NCBI GenBank assembly: GCA_029207755.1
Contig: JARCOQ010000003.1
Location: 98,658,646 to 98,722,645 of the forward strand
Length of the DNA: 64,000 bases
DNA from: Chamaea fasciata
Taxonomy: Eukaryota; Chordata; Aves; Passeriformes; Sylviidae
Reading direction: 5' to 3'
Part shown: positions 12,651 through 25,690 of the stretch, piece by piece
Layout of the letters: each line of letters opens with the position of its first letter
Numbering within the stretch: position 1 is the stretch's first letter
Position numbers and translations under genes: made by a program
Notes under the pieces: generated by a model
Databases searched by the model: none
Told to the model about the DNA's origin: nothing
The model's input: the letters and a program-made list of their open reading frames with translations, nothing else

Positions 12651-15600
12651 AACGAGTTAGTTTCAGACTAATCAAATTACCTGAATCAGACTACAATACT
12701 GTGCACTGACACCAACAAAATTATTGTCCAATTACTGATGGAAATGCATTTGGTAAAACCTTCATTCACTTTCTACTACTTAATTAATCACGTTATTAAT
12801 AAAACTTTCTTTGCCAAGGCATAAACTGGCAATCACTGAATAGCACAGTCACATAGGAGGGTTGGTCAGTTTTTAAAAGAATGAAGTCGCTCAAAGTTAA
12901 ATTTCATTTACTCTTTAAAGTTTTCAACATAGCAAAATCACTGTTCTGTTAAGGAAATAAAAGACAGTAAGATGCAGGATAACTTTGACCTCAGAAGAAG
13001 CATGGAATACAAATTATTTTACAACAAAAAGGTAAAAAGACCTGGTCTAGTTTTGATGAACAACTGGGCATATCTGTATAAGAATATCAAATATGATCAA
13101 CACTGGAAAGGGAAGAAGGTACTTAAGCTAGAAGACAGTTCCAGGACAAAACTAAATGTGCATAAGTTAGATGGGAATATAATTAGGTTGAAAGATAGAT
13201 ATCTGATTGGAGAAAGGGGCTCAGGAGCAGCTTTCTAATTGAAGAAATAAAGGTAAAACGCTCCCAGAGCTCAGAAATATTAGAAATAAATTACTACATA
13301 AACATGTATACTATATTAAAATAGACTAAAATATAGAGAGGAATCTTCAAAAATTTTATTTGAATGAACTTGTTCTGAAGTTGATAAAGAATCAGTACAT
13401 AATACATAATACTGAACGGTATTAAAGCACGTTATTCTGAGGAGATTGGTACCTCAGATGATAATTATAGATAAAAAGTGAGAACATTATAACCTGTAGG
13501 AAGATTCTGCATAATAAGCAAGAAAGCAGATATCTGCTGACAGGAATCTTGTATTTTAAGGGTAGCCATAATAAAAAGAAACTTACAAAGACAGATATTA
13601 ATTTCTGAGAGTTGACACCACTTTGAGCACCAACAACTGATAGCTTGCAAAAAGGCACAATAGGAAGGATATAAGAAGTAAGTTTTAATATGGTGACTTG
13701 ATTCATTTAACATGCAATGAACACAGCAAAAGTACTTATCCAAGTTAACATCATGCAGTCAACACACAGTATAGAGGAGGAGGCTGGCATGAACTACTTT
13801 GGTTATGTAATTATGTTTAACAAGAAATGAAACTTACTGTAACTCAGCTCAAGGATTCTTTTTTATTTATGACATTAACATTTGCTGATCCCCACTACAC
13901 TTCAAATTTTTGTGAGTTACCTAAAATTTATTCATCTTGAAATAATAACAAATTTAAAGAGTTAATATAAAGTTAATGGTATTTGAACATTCTTCTAGAA
14001 CAAGACAATGAATATTTCAACCGATACAGCAAATGCAGTAAAATTGTCATTCATCTTCCTTCAAAAGCACACAATACTCACTGGTGTTATAAAATGCAGC
14101 CAGATTTCTCTAACACCAATAGGGAGATGAAATATCAGGAGCATAAACAGCTTCTCTTTGTTTTTATGTAAAAAGCTAATGCAGCATAAATTGCAAAAAT
14201 TTCAAGCATCTTAAGAGCAATTAATTTTAAGGACAACCACTTACCTGAAAAAAGAAGCCATCATAAGTTTATATTTATTTCTATTGACCTTGTCCATATT
14301 ACTAGCAAGATTATGTGGTAAAAAGCCAGGAAGTCCTATCAGACAATCAGTAGATGTGTGTCCATAAGTGCTGATACAGGCAGACTTTGTTTACCTGAAT
14401 TCATTTGCAATAATTTTACTACATAACACTTTTCTGCAGAAACAGGATTTTAGTACACAAGACTTTACTGGCCCAAAACAATGTTTAGAAACAAAAGGGC
14501 CTGCAACTTTGTCAATACAACACATCAAAGCAGAGCGTGGGCCATGTGATGCCAATCTACACAAGGAATTCTCCCTGTGTCTTTCACCGTTCCTAACTTG
14601 TTTCACAGCTCACATGCTCCGTCAACTTGTGGAGCACCTTCAAGTGTTATCATCCTCCAGCCAAGAGTTTAGATTCCAGTCGTGCAAGTTACTACAATAA
14701 CACAAGATAGGCAGAATGGAACACGCAGAGTCCTCACCCACTTTCCAAGGATGGAAAAGGCTGGAGATGCCCCAACCAATTGGGAAGCACTCCCTGTTGG
14801 CCCAGCTGTGGGGCCATAACCTCTAGATGGTAGAACAAGACAAGTAGCTACATGTGGGAATGCCTTCAACTGCTCCAAAAACAGTTGATCTCAAGCAGAA
14901 CATGGGCAACTGGTGCTGGAATTAGCAAAAGCCATCCATGTGAAGTGTTCCAACTGACCCAACAAAAATTCTGCTATTACGTGAGGTAAGAATTATCTTA
15001 GGGACATGCAATTTTAAATGCCTCATACAGTATTATTTAAGACAATATGAAAAGAGTGAAAAAATAACATTCAGTACTCTGGGCATTAACCTAACTGGAC
15101 AAAATTTTAGAAGTACCGAGTTTTGTGAGCTTTTGATTTAAATTCAGGTCATACAATCTCTCCTGTAAGGCACGATCAACTGGACTATCTTCTCTATGTT
15201 TTTGGTCCCTTCTCCAATAATGGACCAAAGATAAAAAAGACTTATGTGGCTTGGAGCACTATTCATAGTGTTACAGCTAGTACATCTTTTACTACATCTT
15301 CAGATCAAAATCTGTCTTTAATACCTCTCTACATGACTGCAGGCAGGAAAAATGAAACTATTTCTATGACTTTTTCAATTTTTTACATATGACAGGGTTT
15401 TTATGCACAGTATATGCTTTGAAGTGAACATGCATGAACAGTTTTAATTTAAAGATGGCTTTTTACCATATAAGCTTGTTAGGAAGTTCCAAATTCATCT
15501 GCTTTTATCAACAAGATCCAGACTGGAAACCAAGAGAAAATCTGCCTTTAAAAAATAAGCATACAACTTTTTGAACAGGGAACAATTCTGTTGATGAATG

Positions 15601-15707
15601 AACTCCAGATACAGCTCAGCAGTTATGCCTGTAAATGAAGAGTACAAACCAAGCTTTCCATGCAATGATTACATAAGCATCAGCACTGCAAGAGTCATAC
15701 ATCTTAC

Positions 15708-15891
15708 ATTTGGGGAAGGATCCGTTTGTTCATACTTTGTATCTTCCTTCCCATTTGCTTCAGACTGTTGCAGTTGGTATGATCTGCCTTCAATGAAAGT
15801 AATATAGTCTTTGTAAGAGCATAACGGGCCTGCCAGGATACCCATGAAATTACAGTTGTAACTTAAATACTCCAGTAGACTTGGCATGCGT
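15708..15891 (-). CDS. MBOAT2: MBOAT2 exon, roughly residues 170-230 (paralogue-diagnostic)
   Basis: The 184-nt exon begins with A completing Arg, then RMPSLLEYLSYNCNFMGILA, GPLCSYKDYITFIEGRSYQL, and a charged tail ending in TDPSPN. Its donor is GTAAGA directly after the Asn codon (phase 0). It combines a membrane segment with a hydrophilic loop. The LEYLSYNCNFMGILAGP core is nearly invariant in MBOAT2 and different in MBOAT1, so this exon decides the paralogue. The loop residues Q-L-Q-Q-S-E-A-N-G-K-E-D diverge from human, as expected for a variable loop. Confidence 0.98.
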
Positions 15892-16688
15892 CTGTAATTC
15901 AAAGACAAGCAACTTGTGAGATGGATTGTGTAGTCCTTCAGGATTTCCACAGCAGGAAAGGTCATACTCCATGCCATTGCTCACTCTGACTGCAGTAAAA
16001 ACCACATGGACAAGAGCAGTTTGTCTTTCTTTAGTAATCACAGCTTGAAACATTCTACACATAGCATTTCTTTCCAACCCATACTGAGCATTTTCAGATA
16101 GACCTCCTGAACTCTATTGAGTTTCTCCTTCCTCAGTAGAAGTGTTTGACTGAAGCTGAGCCTGAGGAAGGCAAGGGAAGGCTGTTTTCCTAAGTGTTTG
16201 TTCAACTGTACTAACTTCTCTATTTTTCCCTCAATAACTGAATCAATAAACAAAGGTTTGTGTTAACTGGCAATAATTTCAATTAAAGCAAGTGTCTCAA
16301 CACTCTCTTGCCCAAAGCAACATACTATTTTCAAGTGTCCTGAATAAAGAAATGAGAAAAAGCAAGTTAAATACTGAAAAACAGAATTTAACAATGTTTC
16401 TTTACCAGCTACTTCATATGTGTACTGTTTACTAGTCTCCTATCTGATATGGCATTCATTTGCATAGACTGCACAGAATTTAGAATGTATTTCTAGATAA
16501 CTATAAAACCTACTTCTAGTGATATTTTTCAGAAGAACAGATGTACAAATTCAACTTCAAATATATAAAAACATGGATCTGTTTTACATGAGCTTGTAAA
16601 CTCTGTCTTGAATGTGAATTGTAAGAACCGCACAGAACATTTAGATAGCACACAAAACATCCCCAAAGCAGAATGTCTGAAAGCCTAC
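15892..16688 (-). other. MBOAT2: MBOAT2 intron, 0.8 kb
   Basis: This intron lies between a GTAGGC donor and a GAATTACAG acceptor. I see no repeat or gene in it. Confidence 0.85.
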
Positions 16689-16743
16689 CTTACAGCCAAA
16701 CACCTCTGTGATGGAGTCAAGTCTTCATTTTTCCGAAACATTC
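16689..16743 (-). CDS. MBOAT2: MBOAT2 exon, roughly residues 151-169
   Basis: The 55-nt exon encodes MFRKNEDLTPSQRCLAV, preceded by the second part of a Gly codon and followed by AG of an Arg codon. The acceptor is TTCCTAG. The donor used is GTAGGC, because the alternative GTAAGG four bases upstream would drop V-R and break the junction with the next exon. Cys replaces the Asp I recall in the human S-Q-R-D-L-A-V segment. Confidence 0.95.
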
Positions 16744-19035
16744 CTAGGAAAGAGGACAGGAAAAAGAAAAAATTAAGAAAACCCCCCCATATCAGTTAGC
16801 AGTTTCTTTACTCAGCAGAACAAGCCTCATGCTACAATGTAATTTCTTAATGCCTCAAGCAATTTCAGAGTTATTATGTCACATAACATTTTTGCTGGAG
16901 TTGGATCAAACAATTCTCACTTGACAAAATTACAAACTCTCATATCTTCAGTTATATCCAGCAGTGCCTAAATGTGAAATCACGTGGATTTCAGGAAAGC
17001 ATTAAGACAACTTGAAAAAAGTGTTAACAAAAACAGTTCTCCTACATTGGTCAAAGTCTGAAGGTTTTAAAACCCTTTAGTTCCAATTCTGGAAACAAGA
17101 CAAGCCCCAAACAGTGTCATTAGCCACTGCAGTTTTGATGCATAAAATTAACACAGTCCAAGAGAGATTTCAGCAATTCAAAACTTGTGGCAGACCTCAA
17201 GAACAGCTTTGCACAGCAAGTAAAAATTGTGACCAAAGTCCAGTGAAGCAGGCATGGCAGCAAAGGTGGCACAGTCTTTTCCCAGAGCACTAACAAGAAG
17301 CTCTAATCCCTGCTAGCAGAAGGGGGCAGTCCAAGTCTAAGTTCAGCAGCAAGACTGAATTTACCTACTTAGCTATTTCTGAAATGCTGGCAACTACAGA
17401 CTTTCAACATTTTCATTTATAATGAAATACACTAATTCAGGGGAACAAAAAAAGTAGAGCTCCCTCCTTCAAACAGCCCTGGCTAATTAATACCAGCCAG
17501 CACTGCCTGCCAGAATGACCATTTCTGCTCCTCCTGCAGCCTTCTCTAGTGGCTCAGACACTTCCACATGCAGCCATTTCCTGCTGTTCATATTTGCATT
17601 TTTGCTTTGCCATTGCAAGTACTAAAATCTTTATACACATACCTCCCTAAAGGAAATCAAATTTATGGGATCACACTTCAATTATCTTACTCAGCAGTGC
17701 TTAAACCCAACAGCCAATTTCTAATCAAGTTTGACAAAAGAGCAGGGAAATATAAATATGAAATCCTAACGTGCTTTAAAAATAGGAGTTTGTATAGAAG
17801 TTATTCCTCCTCTCATAGAAAGGCTGCCTTCAACCCCAGTCTTTGATGCCAGTAAATCCACAGAGGGGAGCCCTTACATTTGATCCAGGTAAGTTTCAAC
17901 TGGAGCCAATTTTTTTCGGTTTCAAAATCAGTCACCCTTATGACAAAAAAAAGGATTGAGGAGCTATGGGGACGTAACAGCTAATTTAATTCTATGACTC
18001 ATGGAAACACTTGTTATCTACAAAGAAGATAATTCTGTTATCTTAGTGTGTCTCCAGTGTGGCCATGATCTACACACACTTACGGCTTCAAAACCACACT
18101 TCTATGCTCCAACAAAGCTGAGAATACAGAGGGGTTAACCAAGTTGCCATCTCCTTTCACTATGATCTGGGAAAATGCCTTCCTTGGTCCTGATCCTTCA
18201 CAGTCAAAAGTCATCCCCATTCATGCTCACTCAAGGCAAGAAACTGAAGAACAAATTATCACCCCCTAACTTCACACAGCACCTTCTCTTCCTCATCATT
18301 ACATTTTCACATCTTCTCCTTGGTTATGTAGCAAAGACTTCTGTGCTAATAAAGGCACTGAATAAAAAATGTGGAAGAAGAATTTTGAAAGATTCTGTAA
18401 CCTTTAAGGCCATAACATTACAGTTCTCAGGTAGTGAATCTCTGAATTTAATACAAACAGAAATTTAATACAAAGACACCCACAGATGGATGTAGATCCC
18501 ACCACATGACTACTGAAGTGTCCCAGACAGAGCCTTCAGCCTCTCACAGCTCACACAATGCAAACTGACTGGAGCAGAAGCCTCCTTTGCCATTATATTC
18601 TATGTCAGTATTTTATCCTTAAGTCAGAAAGAGGAAGCAATCACCCACTATGTCCAAATGAACTTGCATAAAGCCAGATTAGTCATTAAAAAAGACAGTC
18701 AAATGAAGTATTTCACATCATTGGTGTGGTATGAAAGCCGAGGAAAAAACCCTCAAACCTGAAATAGAAGAATCTAACCACTGAAATACGATCTGTGGTT
18801 TTGGAGACGTGGGGGGAAAGAAATGGTCTATTTAAGATGGGGTTTAGTTATACCCATACATGTACATGAAGTCATTTAAGGCCCAAATAACTTTGTAAGC
18901 AATGCACTTGCTGTCTCAAACATACTGCCTCCAAGTAAGCCACCATTATTTTTTCATTTCCCTATCTCACTAAGATTTCCCTCCAGCCACCAGATTCTTT
19001 GAGGTCAGGTTAGCAGCTTTCCCTGTTTTGTTGCG

Positions 19036-19052
19036 TTTTTTTTTTTTTTTTT
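19036..19052. repeat. T17 homopolymer
   Basis: An uninterrupted T17; no mobile element was recognised next to it. Confidence 0.9.
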
Positions 19053-20425
19053 AATGCCTTCTCAGTGCCTTGAAGGCCCATTTATCATTTTAACACAGCA
19101 TGCAAGAACATGATCATCTCTGTCATACTCTTGAAAGCTTTCAGGAAGCTACCATTAAGATTTTTTAAATCATAGAAAATAAATATGGAAGAGGTGCTTT
19201 TATATTGATGCTTATTCAATGAGAGATGAATTTATAGATATATATATATATTCACTATTTCCCAGACCCATGGGAACAGAGACTTCATAAACCATAGCTG
19301 TTCCCCTACCTGCTACACATCAAAGATGAAGAACTCCCACTTCAGCAGCACACTGCTGCTAGGGAACTCATGAGGTTTTGTAACATTCCTCTGGGGATTT
19401 TAAGAACTGCCTTCTTCTGTCCTAAAGCAGGAGACTACCACAACTGCAGCTCTTACTATCAAATCACACAGCAGAGAAAGTAGGTTTTATCAAACATCTT
19501 TTAGAGAGTTGAAACAATTTAGTCACTCAGCAACTGTAACTCCATTTTCTCATCTGTAAAGCAGGAAATACTCTTATGTGCTTTCCTTGGTAAAACAATT
19601 TTGTAAACCATCAGTAAAAAAAAACCCAAGTGGTCTAGATCATGAGGAAGTTCTATCTTTACATTCCTTCTGGAGAGCCCATATCCTACCGGTAAGAAAC
19701 CCAACACCCTTAGGCACACACCATTATCCTGCCACACAGACTTGATTGTGGGATATTATGACTGCTTCTGAGTTCTCACTACAACAGTGTTTACAAACAT
19801 ATCATGGCATCACCCCAGCTTTGTGGTTAAACTTATCCACTTTTATTTTGCATGGCAATCTGTCTAATCAGTAATTAATAATGTTTAGACATAGGATTTT
19901 ATATTAATAATAAGCATACATCCTATTGCAGGCTCTGTTACAATTAGAGTAAATTTTGTGGTAGTGAAATGATGCACCAGCTGAGCCCAAGTGCATGTTG
20001 TTATTAAAACATTTTAAGACCCAAAGACAGACAATAACAGTTTCAGTTGTTACTACCACACTGGCAGTAACAAAGGGAAATAAGTATGAATGCCAACTGA
20101 ATAGAATTGAAAAAAACTACAAAAAACCAAGAAAATTTACAAGTTGTAATATTCAGAGAGCCATAGAAGCAAAATGCAGGCACAAAACTATACTTGAAGG
20201 CTTAGAAGGGAAGATACAATATAATTCCTTTAACCACTAAGGACACATTTAATAAAAACATTATTTGGTAACTGATACTGAAACAGTAATCACCATGCTG
20301 TCACTATCATAAGAGAGCACACTAAAAAATAAAATAAATAAATAAATTTTAAAAAATAAGAGGTAGCTGGAGAGAGAGCATTAAAAGGAACTCCTAAGCT
20401 TAACAAGAAAGCAACAAGTTGCCAA

Positions 20426-20438
20426 CCCCCCCCCCCCC
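20426..20438. repeat. C13 homopolymer
   Basis: An uninterrupted C13 followed by A4. Confidence 0.9.
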
Positions 20439-20918
20439 AAAACAGCATCCCACCATGGCAGTTTCACTAGTATAATTAACAGAAATACTAGAAAACAATG
20501 TTTTTTGTTAAAGAGCTGAAAATTTTTTGTTCTAATAAAAAATAAAATTTCTTTTTCTCCCTTAACTCTGTTATTCTCCTGAAGTGTTGCATAAATGAAT
20601 CTAAATCTTGCCACAAAGAATTAATATGGACACCAGCAGTTTCCAAGTTACGTAAAAACATTTCTGCCTTTAGAATATACATGTGAGATGCCAGGGGTAA
20701 TCCGCAAAAAATACAAAGCAAGTGTTAACACACCGACTACTTGTTTTTGGCATTGCTCATTTGAGCAATAAGGAACTGCAAGTAAGAACTATCAGAGACT
20801 GAAGTTCAAAATGTAAATCAGAACACAGGAAAGGCACACTCCAAATCTCTTCAGGTGTAAGTTTGTGATCCATGCAGACTTCTGAGAAGTCTGTATTATG
20901 CAGCAAGCCTAAAGTACA

Positions 20919-20985
20919 GAATCACAGAATAGGCTGAGTTGGAAGCAACCCACAAGTATCGTCACGTCCAAATCCTACACAACTT
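20919..20985 (-). mobile_element. CR1 LINE, short 3'-end fragment
   Basis: The plus strand reads CAGAATCACAGAATAGGCTGAGTTGGAAG and continues into a degenerate form of the CR1 3' UTR (reverse complement of the element). Only the last 60-70 bases are recognisable. Confidence 0.7.
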
Positions 20986-23266
20986 GCATTTAATTTCCCT
21001 GCTTTAAAACATCCCTCATGATAAGAGCACAAGGGTGTAACAGTTATAGGGGTAGCTGTTATTTGTGTATGGGATTCCATACTAGTTTTCAACTTGGAAT
21101 CAGGTATATCCATTTAGCTAGATAGACACTTGAATATGCAGCATGAGTGAGTGGCCTTTGTGGTTACATTCAGTTCACTCCAGGACCTTCAAATGAATCC
21201 AGCTGAAAACAACAAACCAACTGTCACAGAAAGATCAAGTCCAGAAGACTGGCCATTACCAAAAACCAACCCAGCTACCACTGGAATCTTGAAGTTTACC
21301 AGTAACTTCCAACACACCAACACGTTTTTTTCCAGCTGTTTATTTTCACTACTCTCCTTGGATGTACTGGTAAAAAATGAGGGAAGAAAATAAAATAAAG
21401 TAATTGGTGATTAATATAGCCAAGCTGATGTGACTAGAGGCTCAGAGAGCCAATAATCACTTGGTAGAATGATTTGCAACATTATCTTCTCTCCTGTCAG
21501 TATATTTCTAAGTAATTTTCAGTAGAAGCATGGACCTTTGTACAGTGAACAAAAGCCCACTGACAGCAGGGCTTGTTTTCACTAATTTTTCATAAAGGAT
21601 GCCTTTTAGGTTGTCTAAGGTTAAAAAAGCTTTGCTTTAATGCAATCTTAGTCTCCCTGTATATCTTTTCTTAGCATTTCCTGATACCAGACTACCAGCT
21701 GCTCCTGAATTCACATTGGTCACATCAATTTTGAAAGTCATGTTCACACTGCAACTGTGACCATCCAACTCAAGGGATCTGCTAAACTGCAGACTCAACC
21801 AGAGAGAAATTATTCCAATATACTGTTAGCTACTCCTCAAGTGCTGACAAAGAATTTAAAGGTCAATGAAAAACAAAATTTCAAGTCTTATACTATAATT
21901 TAGTGCTATCTATAAAGAAATCCAGAAGGAAATACAAATTATCTGAATTAATTTAAGTAGGGAAAAAATCTAGTCTAGTTGGTGATGAAAGTTAACAATA
22001 GAGCTGACTAAATGAAACATTTGTTTAAAGATTGCCAGGAACACTCACATGCATGTTCCATACCACCACTCCACTATTTGTGCATGATGCCAGCAAATTC
22101 AGAATAGCTCTTTCCCCTAACAAAATAATAGTAAGAGGAAGCATTCATACTTGATACCAGAACTATTACTTCCTTATAATAACCTGTTTCCACTTACTTG
22201 TGTACTCTGTACTTCAGTTGATTATGGCTTCTAAGATTACTGCTTCTGAATATATTTTCTCTGGAAGTTAAACATCAATGTTTTTGACCAACTAGATATG
22301 TCTAGTACTGTTTATTTTCATTCATTGAAAAAATAATTTAAAAAGGTCTTTTCCCAACTTTTCATACTCCTGAATGTTTTTGCCTACAAGCTTCTCTAGA
22401 CAGTGCCACTTAATGAGAATGAAAATAAAAGAAACACCAACAGCATTAAAGCTGCATGCACAATGTTAATAAGCAATATCAGAACAGCAGGTGTCTTGAT
22501 CCAGGTGTCTGGAGTTACACTCCCAAATCTTCAGCTGACATCTGTAGCTCCAAGTGATTCGAGCTAACTGGACAGATTAATTAGATGACATTTTCAAACT
22601 TTAAAATTATTATTACCCCTTTGAATTTCAAGGTAACTAAAATTCCAACTATCCTACCCATGAAAACCAACATTAGGATTCATAGGGCCCACTTATCTGA
22701 CGGATGCATCTGACAGGAGAAAAGACATAAACATAATTAGATAATCTTCCTGTTCACACCAATCTGTTAGCAGAGTGTAATTACCATACTAAACAAAATG
22801 AAACACACAAAGGTTTATAAAAACCAGCATATATGGCACAAACTAGGGAAGTGCTCAAGAATTAGCATTTTAAAACAGAAGGTGCTCAACAACTGAAATT
22901 ACATGTGCTTTTTCTATCCATCCGTCAGCAACAGAGGCCTCTGAATAAAGAACTCCTTTAGTTAACTCTCACAGTCAATACCCCAGCCCAATAGAATATC
23001 AGTGCTCTTTAGACACTCACTCCAGAAGTGTCACTGGTCTTCTGATAAGTCCTATCTTCTGCACAGTGTCAGCATTTTTTGAGCTTCTGTAGAGTCTGAG
23101 CAACATTTCCCAGTACTTTCATTAGTAAGCATCAATGAAACAACTGAGACACAGAAATTTATTTTGCCTTGAAACACAAAACTGGTCTGAAGTAACTCCT
23201 GACTCACGATGAATTTCCCTTAAATTTATTTTGGATGGAAAATTAAACACAGTAAAGAAATCTTAC

Positions 23267-23322
23267 CATCATGAATCTCAAATGCCAAACTAGTGATCTT
23301 CTGTGTAATTATCATCATTGGA
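23267..23322 (-). CDS. MBOAT2: MBOAT2 exon, roughly residues 132-150
   Basis: This short 56-nt exon encodes PMMIITQKITSLAFEIHD with one base at each end shared with neighbouring exons (Gly at both junctions). The acceptor is TGTGACAG and the donor GTAAGA. The P-M-M-I-I-T-Q-K-I-T run is the MBOAT2 version of a segment conserved in lysophospholipid MBOATs. Human has Cys where this sequence has Phe, from memory. Confidence 0.95.
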
Positions 23323-24171
23323 CTGTCACAGAAAAAAAAGAAGAAAGAACAATTTAGATACAAATTCAGGATTTCTTTCTCACTTAAAAATACCAGGAGA
23401 AGTTTAAATTAGGAGTCCAGGTTAACTACTCTAAACTGGAACATCTTCAACACAAGAACAAAGTGATTTGTTTTTTAGCTCAAACCATTGCAGAGTTTTC
23501 AATGCAATGAGAAGAATTTAAGCCTTAAATGTAGTATTTGATATCACCTTCCTTTTATTGCTGCACTAGGTTCTACAAATACAGCTGAAGTGTTTCACAT
23601 GTATTTTCTACTAACAGTTTGCTTTTTTCTTTTAGGGTGAAGAGTAAAAAAGAAAGGACAGGGAAACTATATTCATTTTAAGTTACAGCAGCAGTAAGCA
23701 AAGGACAAGGAAACTATAGCAAAGTTGAATATTAAAATAAGCTATTTAGCTATGCAGAACATGTCCATGGTTTCTACTAACACCTGATCCTATCTTTGAT
23801 TTTTCCATTGAGGAGTATTACTTGCTTCAAGTAAACATATCTGGCAAAACAAAAACCCAGCATAATTATGCTGGCTCAAACAGAGCTCACTTTGTTCTGA
23901 ATTTGGTACACTTGAGTGAACCCTAAACTGTCCAAGAAATAGTCTGCCCTGAGTAGCCAAGTCAGTTTTATACTGAGAAATTATACCATTTTCATAGTAT
24001 CTAAGAGCTTTTGCCTGATGTGAATGTCAACATTATAAACCTCCTCCCTGGGGTAGGGAAACAATGGGAAATGCATAAATTAAATTACTAGAATTTAGAA
24101 ATTTAATTTTGCAATCAGATCTCAAAAAACACATCAGGGCTTGAATTTACCTCGAAGTATCTGAGCTGGAG

Positions 24172-24260
24172 GCAAAAACAAAACAAAACAAAAAAAACCC
24201 ACCAAAGCAAAAAACCAACAACAACCAAACAACAAAAAAATCCCCAACAAACAAAAAGTC
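24172..24260. repeat. A/C-rich low-complexity tract
   Basis: A run of CAAAA/ACAAC-type words, almost free of G and T. Confidence 0.85.
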
Positions 24261-25544
24261 CTCACAATAAAATAATAATTCTGTACAACAGGCACTTAAT
24301 TTTCTTTATGTCTTGAGTGCACTTGGCATTTTTATAACACATTAAGTTGGCACAGAAACACAAATCCAAAAGCCATCAAGTCCTCCTTCACTAACAGAGC
24401 TACACCAGTATTTTGCCATACGGTACAGTCCATCAAATTGATTTTTTTTTTAGGTAACAGTTAAAATGGTTTCAACATACACAATTATTTCCAGTCCTCA
24501 AAATGCAATCAGGGGAAAAAATTTCTATGCAACTACCAGTGCCCCAAAATCCTGATATCAAGACTAGAGTGACACACAAGGGTCTTAAAGGAAGAAGACG
24601 AAACAGGAACAAGTCTGGTAAATCCCTCATACCTTTTTCTAGCATTTAATCTGTAGGCCTGCCTGGTGCTGGCAGAAATCCCCAACTGACTCTAAACATA
24701 ATGTGTTTTCTTTCTGTAAGCAGACATGTGACAGCATGGGTCCTGCCTGGTGGAAGGTGGATTCCAGGAGGAACTCAGTCAGCCCTTACATTAATTGCAG
24801 CTGATAAATCTGTCATTGTTATCATAGCAGACCCTGGTATTCTCATTTTTTTTTTTCTCCTGAAGTGGCTATTCCAGAATCATCGAATATTTGGCTGAGG
24901 AGCAAAAATCTAGAGACTAAAAGAGGAAGAGTCCTTCCTGGCACAGTGAGGCTGTGAAGCAGGATTTTAACAATCCCTTTTAGGTGCTGGCAGAAAGGCA
25001 AAGGAGGCAGCTGGGATCTGTTAGTACTGCAGCCAGGACCACACAGCTCTGCACAAGCAATTGCATCTCCAGCATGAAGTGTCCCCAGCTTTCTCCACTG
25101 TCAGAGCACTGAGACAGTCCCTGAAATTTTGAGCAGATTTTCTCAGCTTGTGCACCTCAGACAGGCACTGCATGCTAGGAGAAACACCCAGGTAAACACA
25201 CATTCTTTTGGGGCTAACCACTATATGAATCCATGCCAACATCTTTAGAAGAACTTGCTCATGCTGGAGCTCAGCAGCTGGTTAGGCAACTTTAGTTATT
25301 TCCTTGAGCTTACTTTCTTTTCCCAGAACCAGAGAAACTTTTCTTTCTCTGCCTGTTTTGGAAGTAATCTCTGTCTCGTGTCAAGGGAGCATATGCAGTG
25401 TATATCAGAGATTTAATCCAATATGCATACATCGAGCTCCCAAATTGGTGCATGAAAGGGTGGTTTAAATCTGCCATCTCAAACATACAAAGAGAGAGTT
25501 GGATCTAGGCTTCAGAACAGTTCTGTCCAGAGCACAGAGCTCAT

Positions 25545-25690
25545 AAATTATGGAATAGTTTGGGTTGAAAGGGACCTTGAAGATCACCTACCTCCATCAT
25601 CCCTGCCCTGGGCAGAGACACCTTCAATTAGATCAGGCTGCTCCTTCCAACCCAGCCTTGAACATCTCCAGGGCTGGGATGTGGGAATCT
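25545..25690 (-). mobile_element. CR1 LINE, 3'-end fragment
   Basis: The plus strand shows the reverse complement of a CR1 3' UTR: TTTGGGTTGAAAGGGACCTTGAAGATCACC, then the CCTGCCCTGGGCAGAGACACCTTC and CCTTGAACATCTCCAGGG-type segments. It is 5'-truncated soon after, which is the usual state of CR1 copies. Confidence 0.85.

Larger units (their letters stand above)
10028..15707 (-). other. MBOAT2: MBOAT2 intron, 5.7 kb
   Basis: The donor is GTAAGA and the acceptor AATTTTCAG. It includes a T17 tract (12216-12232) and a GT-rich low-complexity stretch with a G8 run (about 12540-12650). No dispersed repeat of a family I recognise and no gene were seen. An open frame at 14368-14700 (110 codons, plus strand) has no recognisable features. 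Confidence 0.85.
16744..23266 (-). other. MBOAT2: MBOAT2 intron, 6.5 kb
   Basis: The donor is GTAAGA and the acceptor CATTCCTAG. Contents: a T17 tract at 19036-19052, a short (AT)n at about 19233-19251, a C13 run at 20426-20438, an (AATA)n patch near 20325-20345 and a small CR1 3'-end fragment near 20919-20985. The rest is unique AT-rich sequence with no supported gene. Confidence 0.85.

Noticed and set aside
16689..16700. Alternative donor GTAAGG four bases before the end of the 16689-16743 exon
   Set aside because: Although closer to the donor consensus, its use would lose V-R and shift the frame at the next exon.
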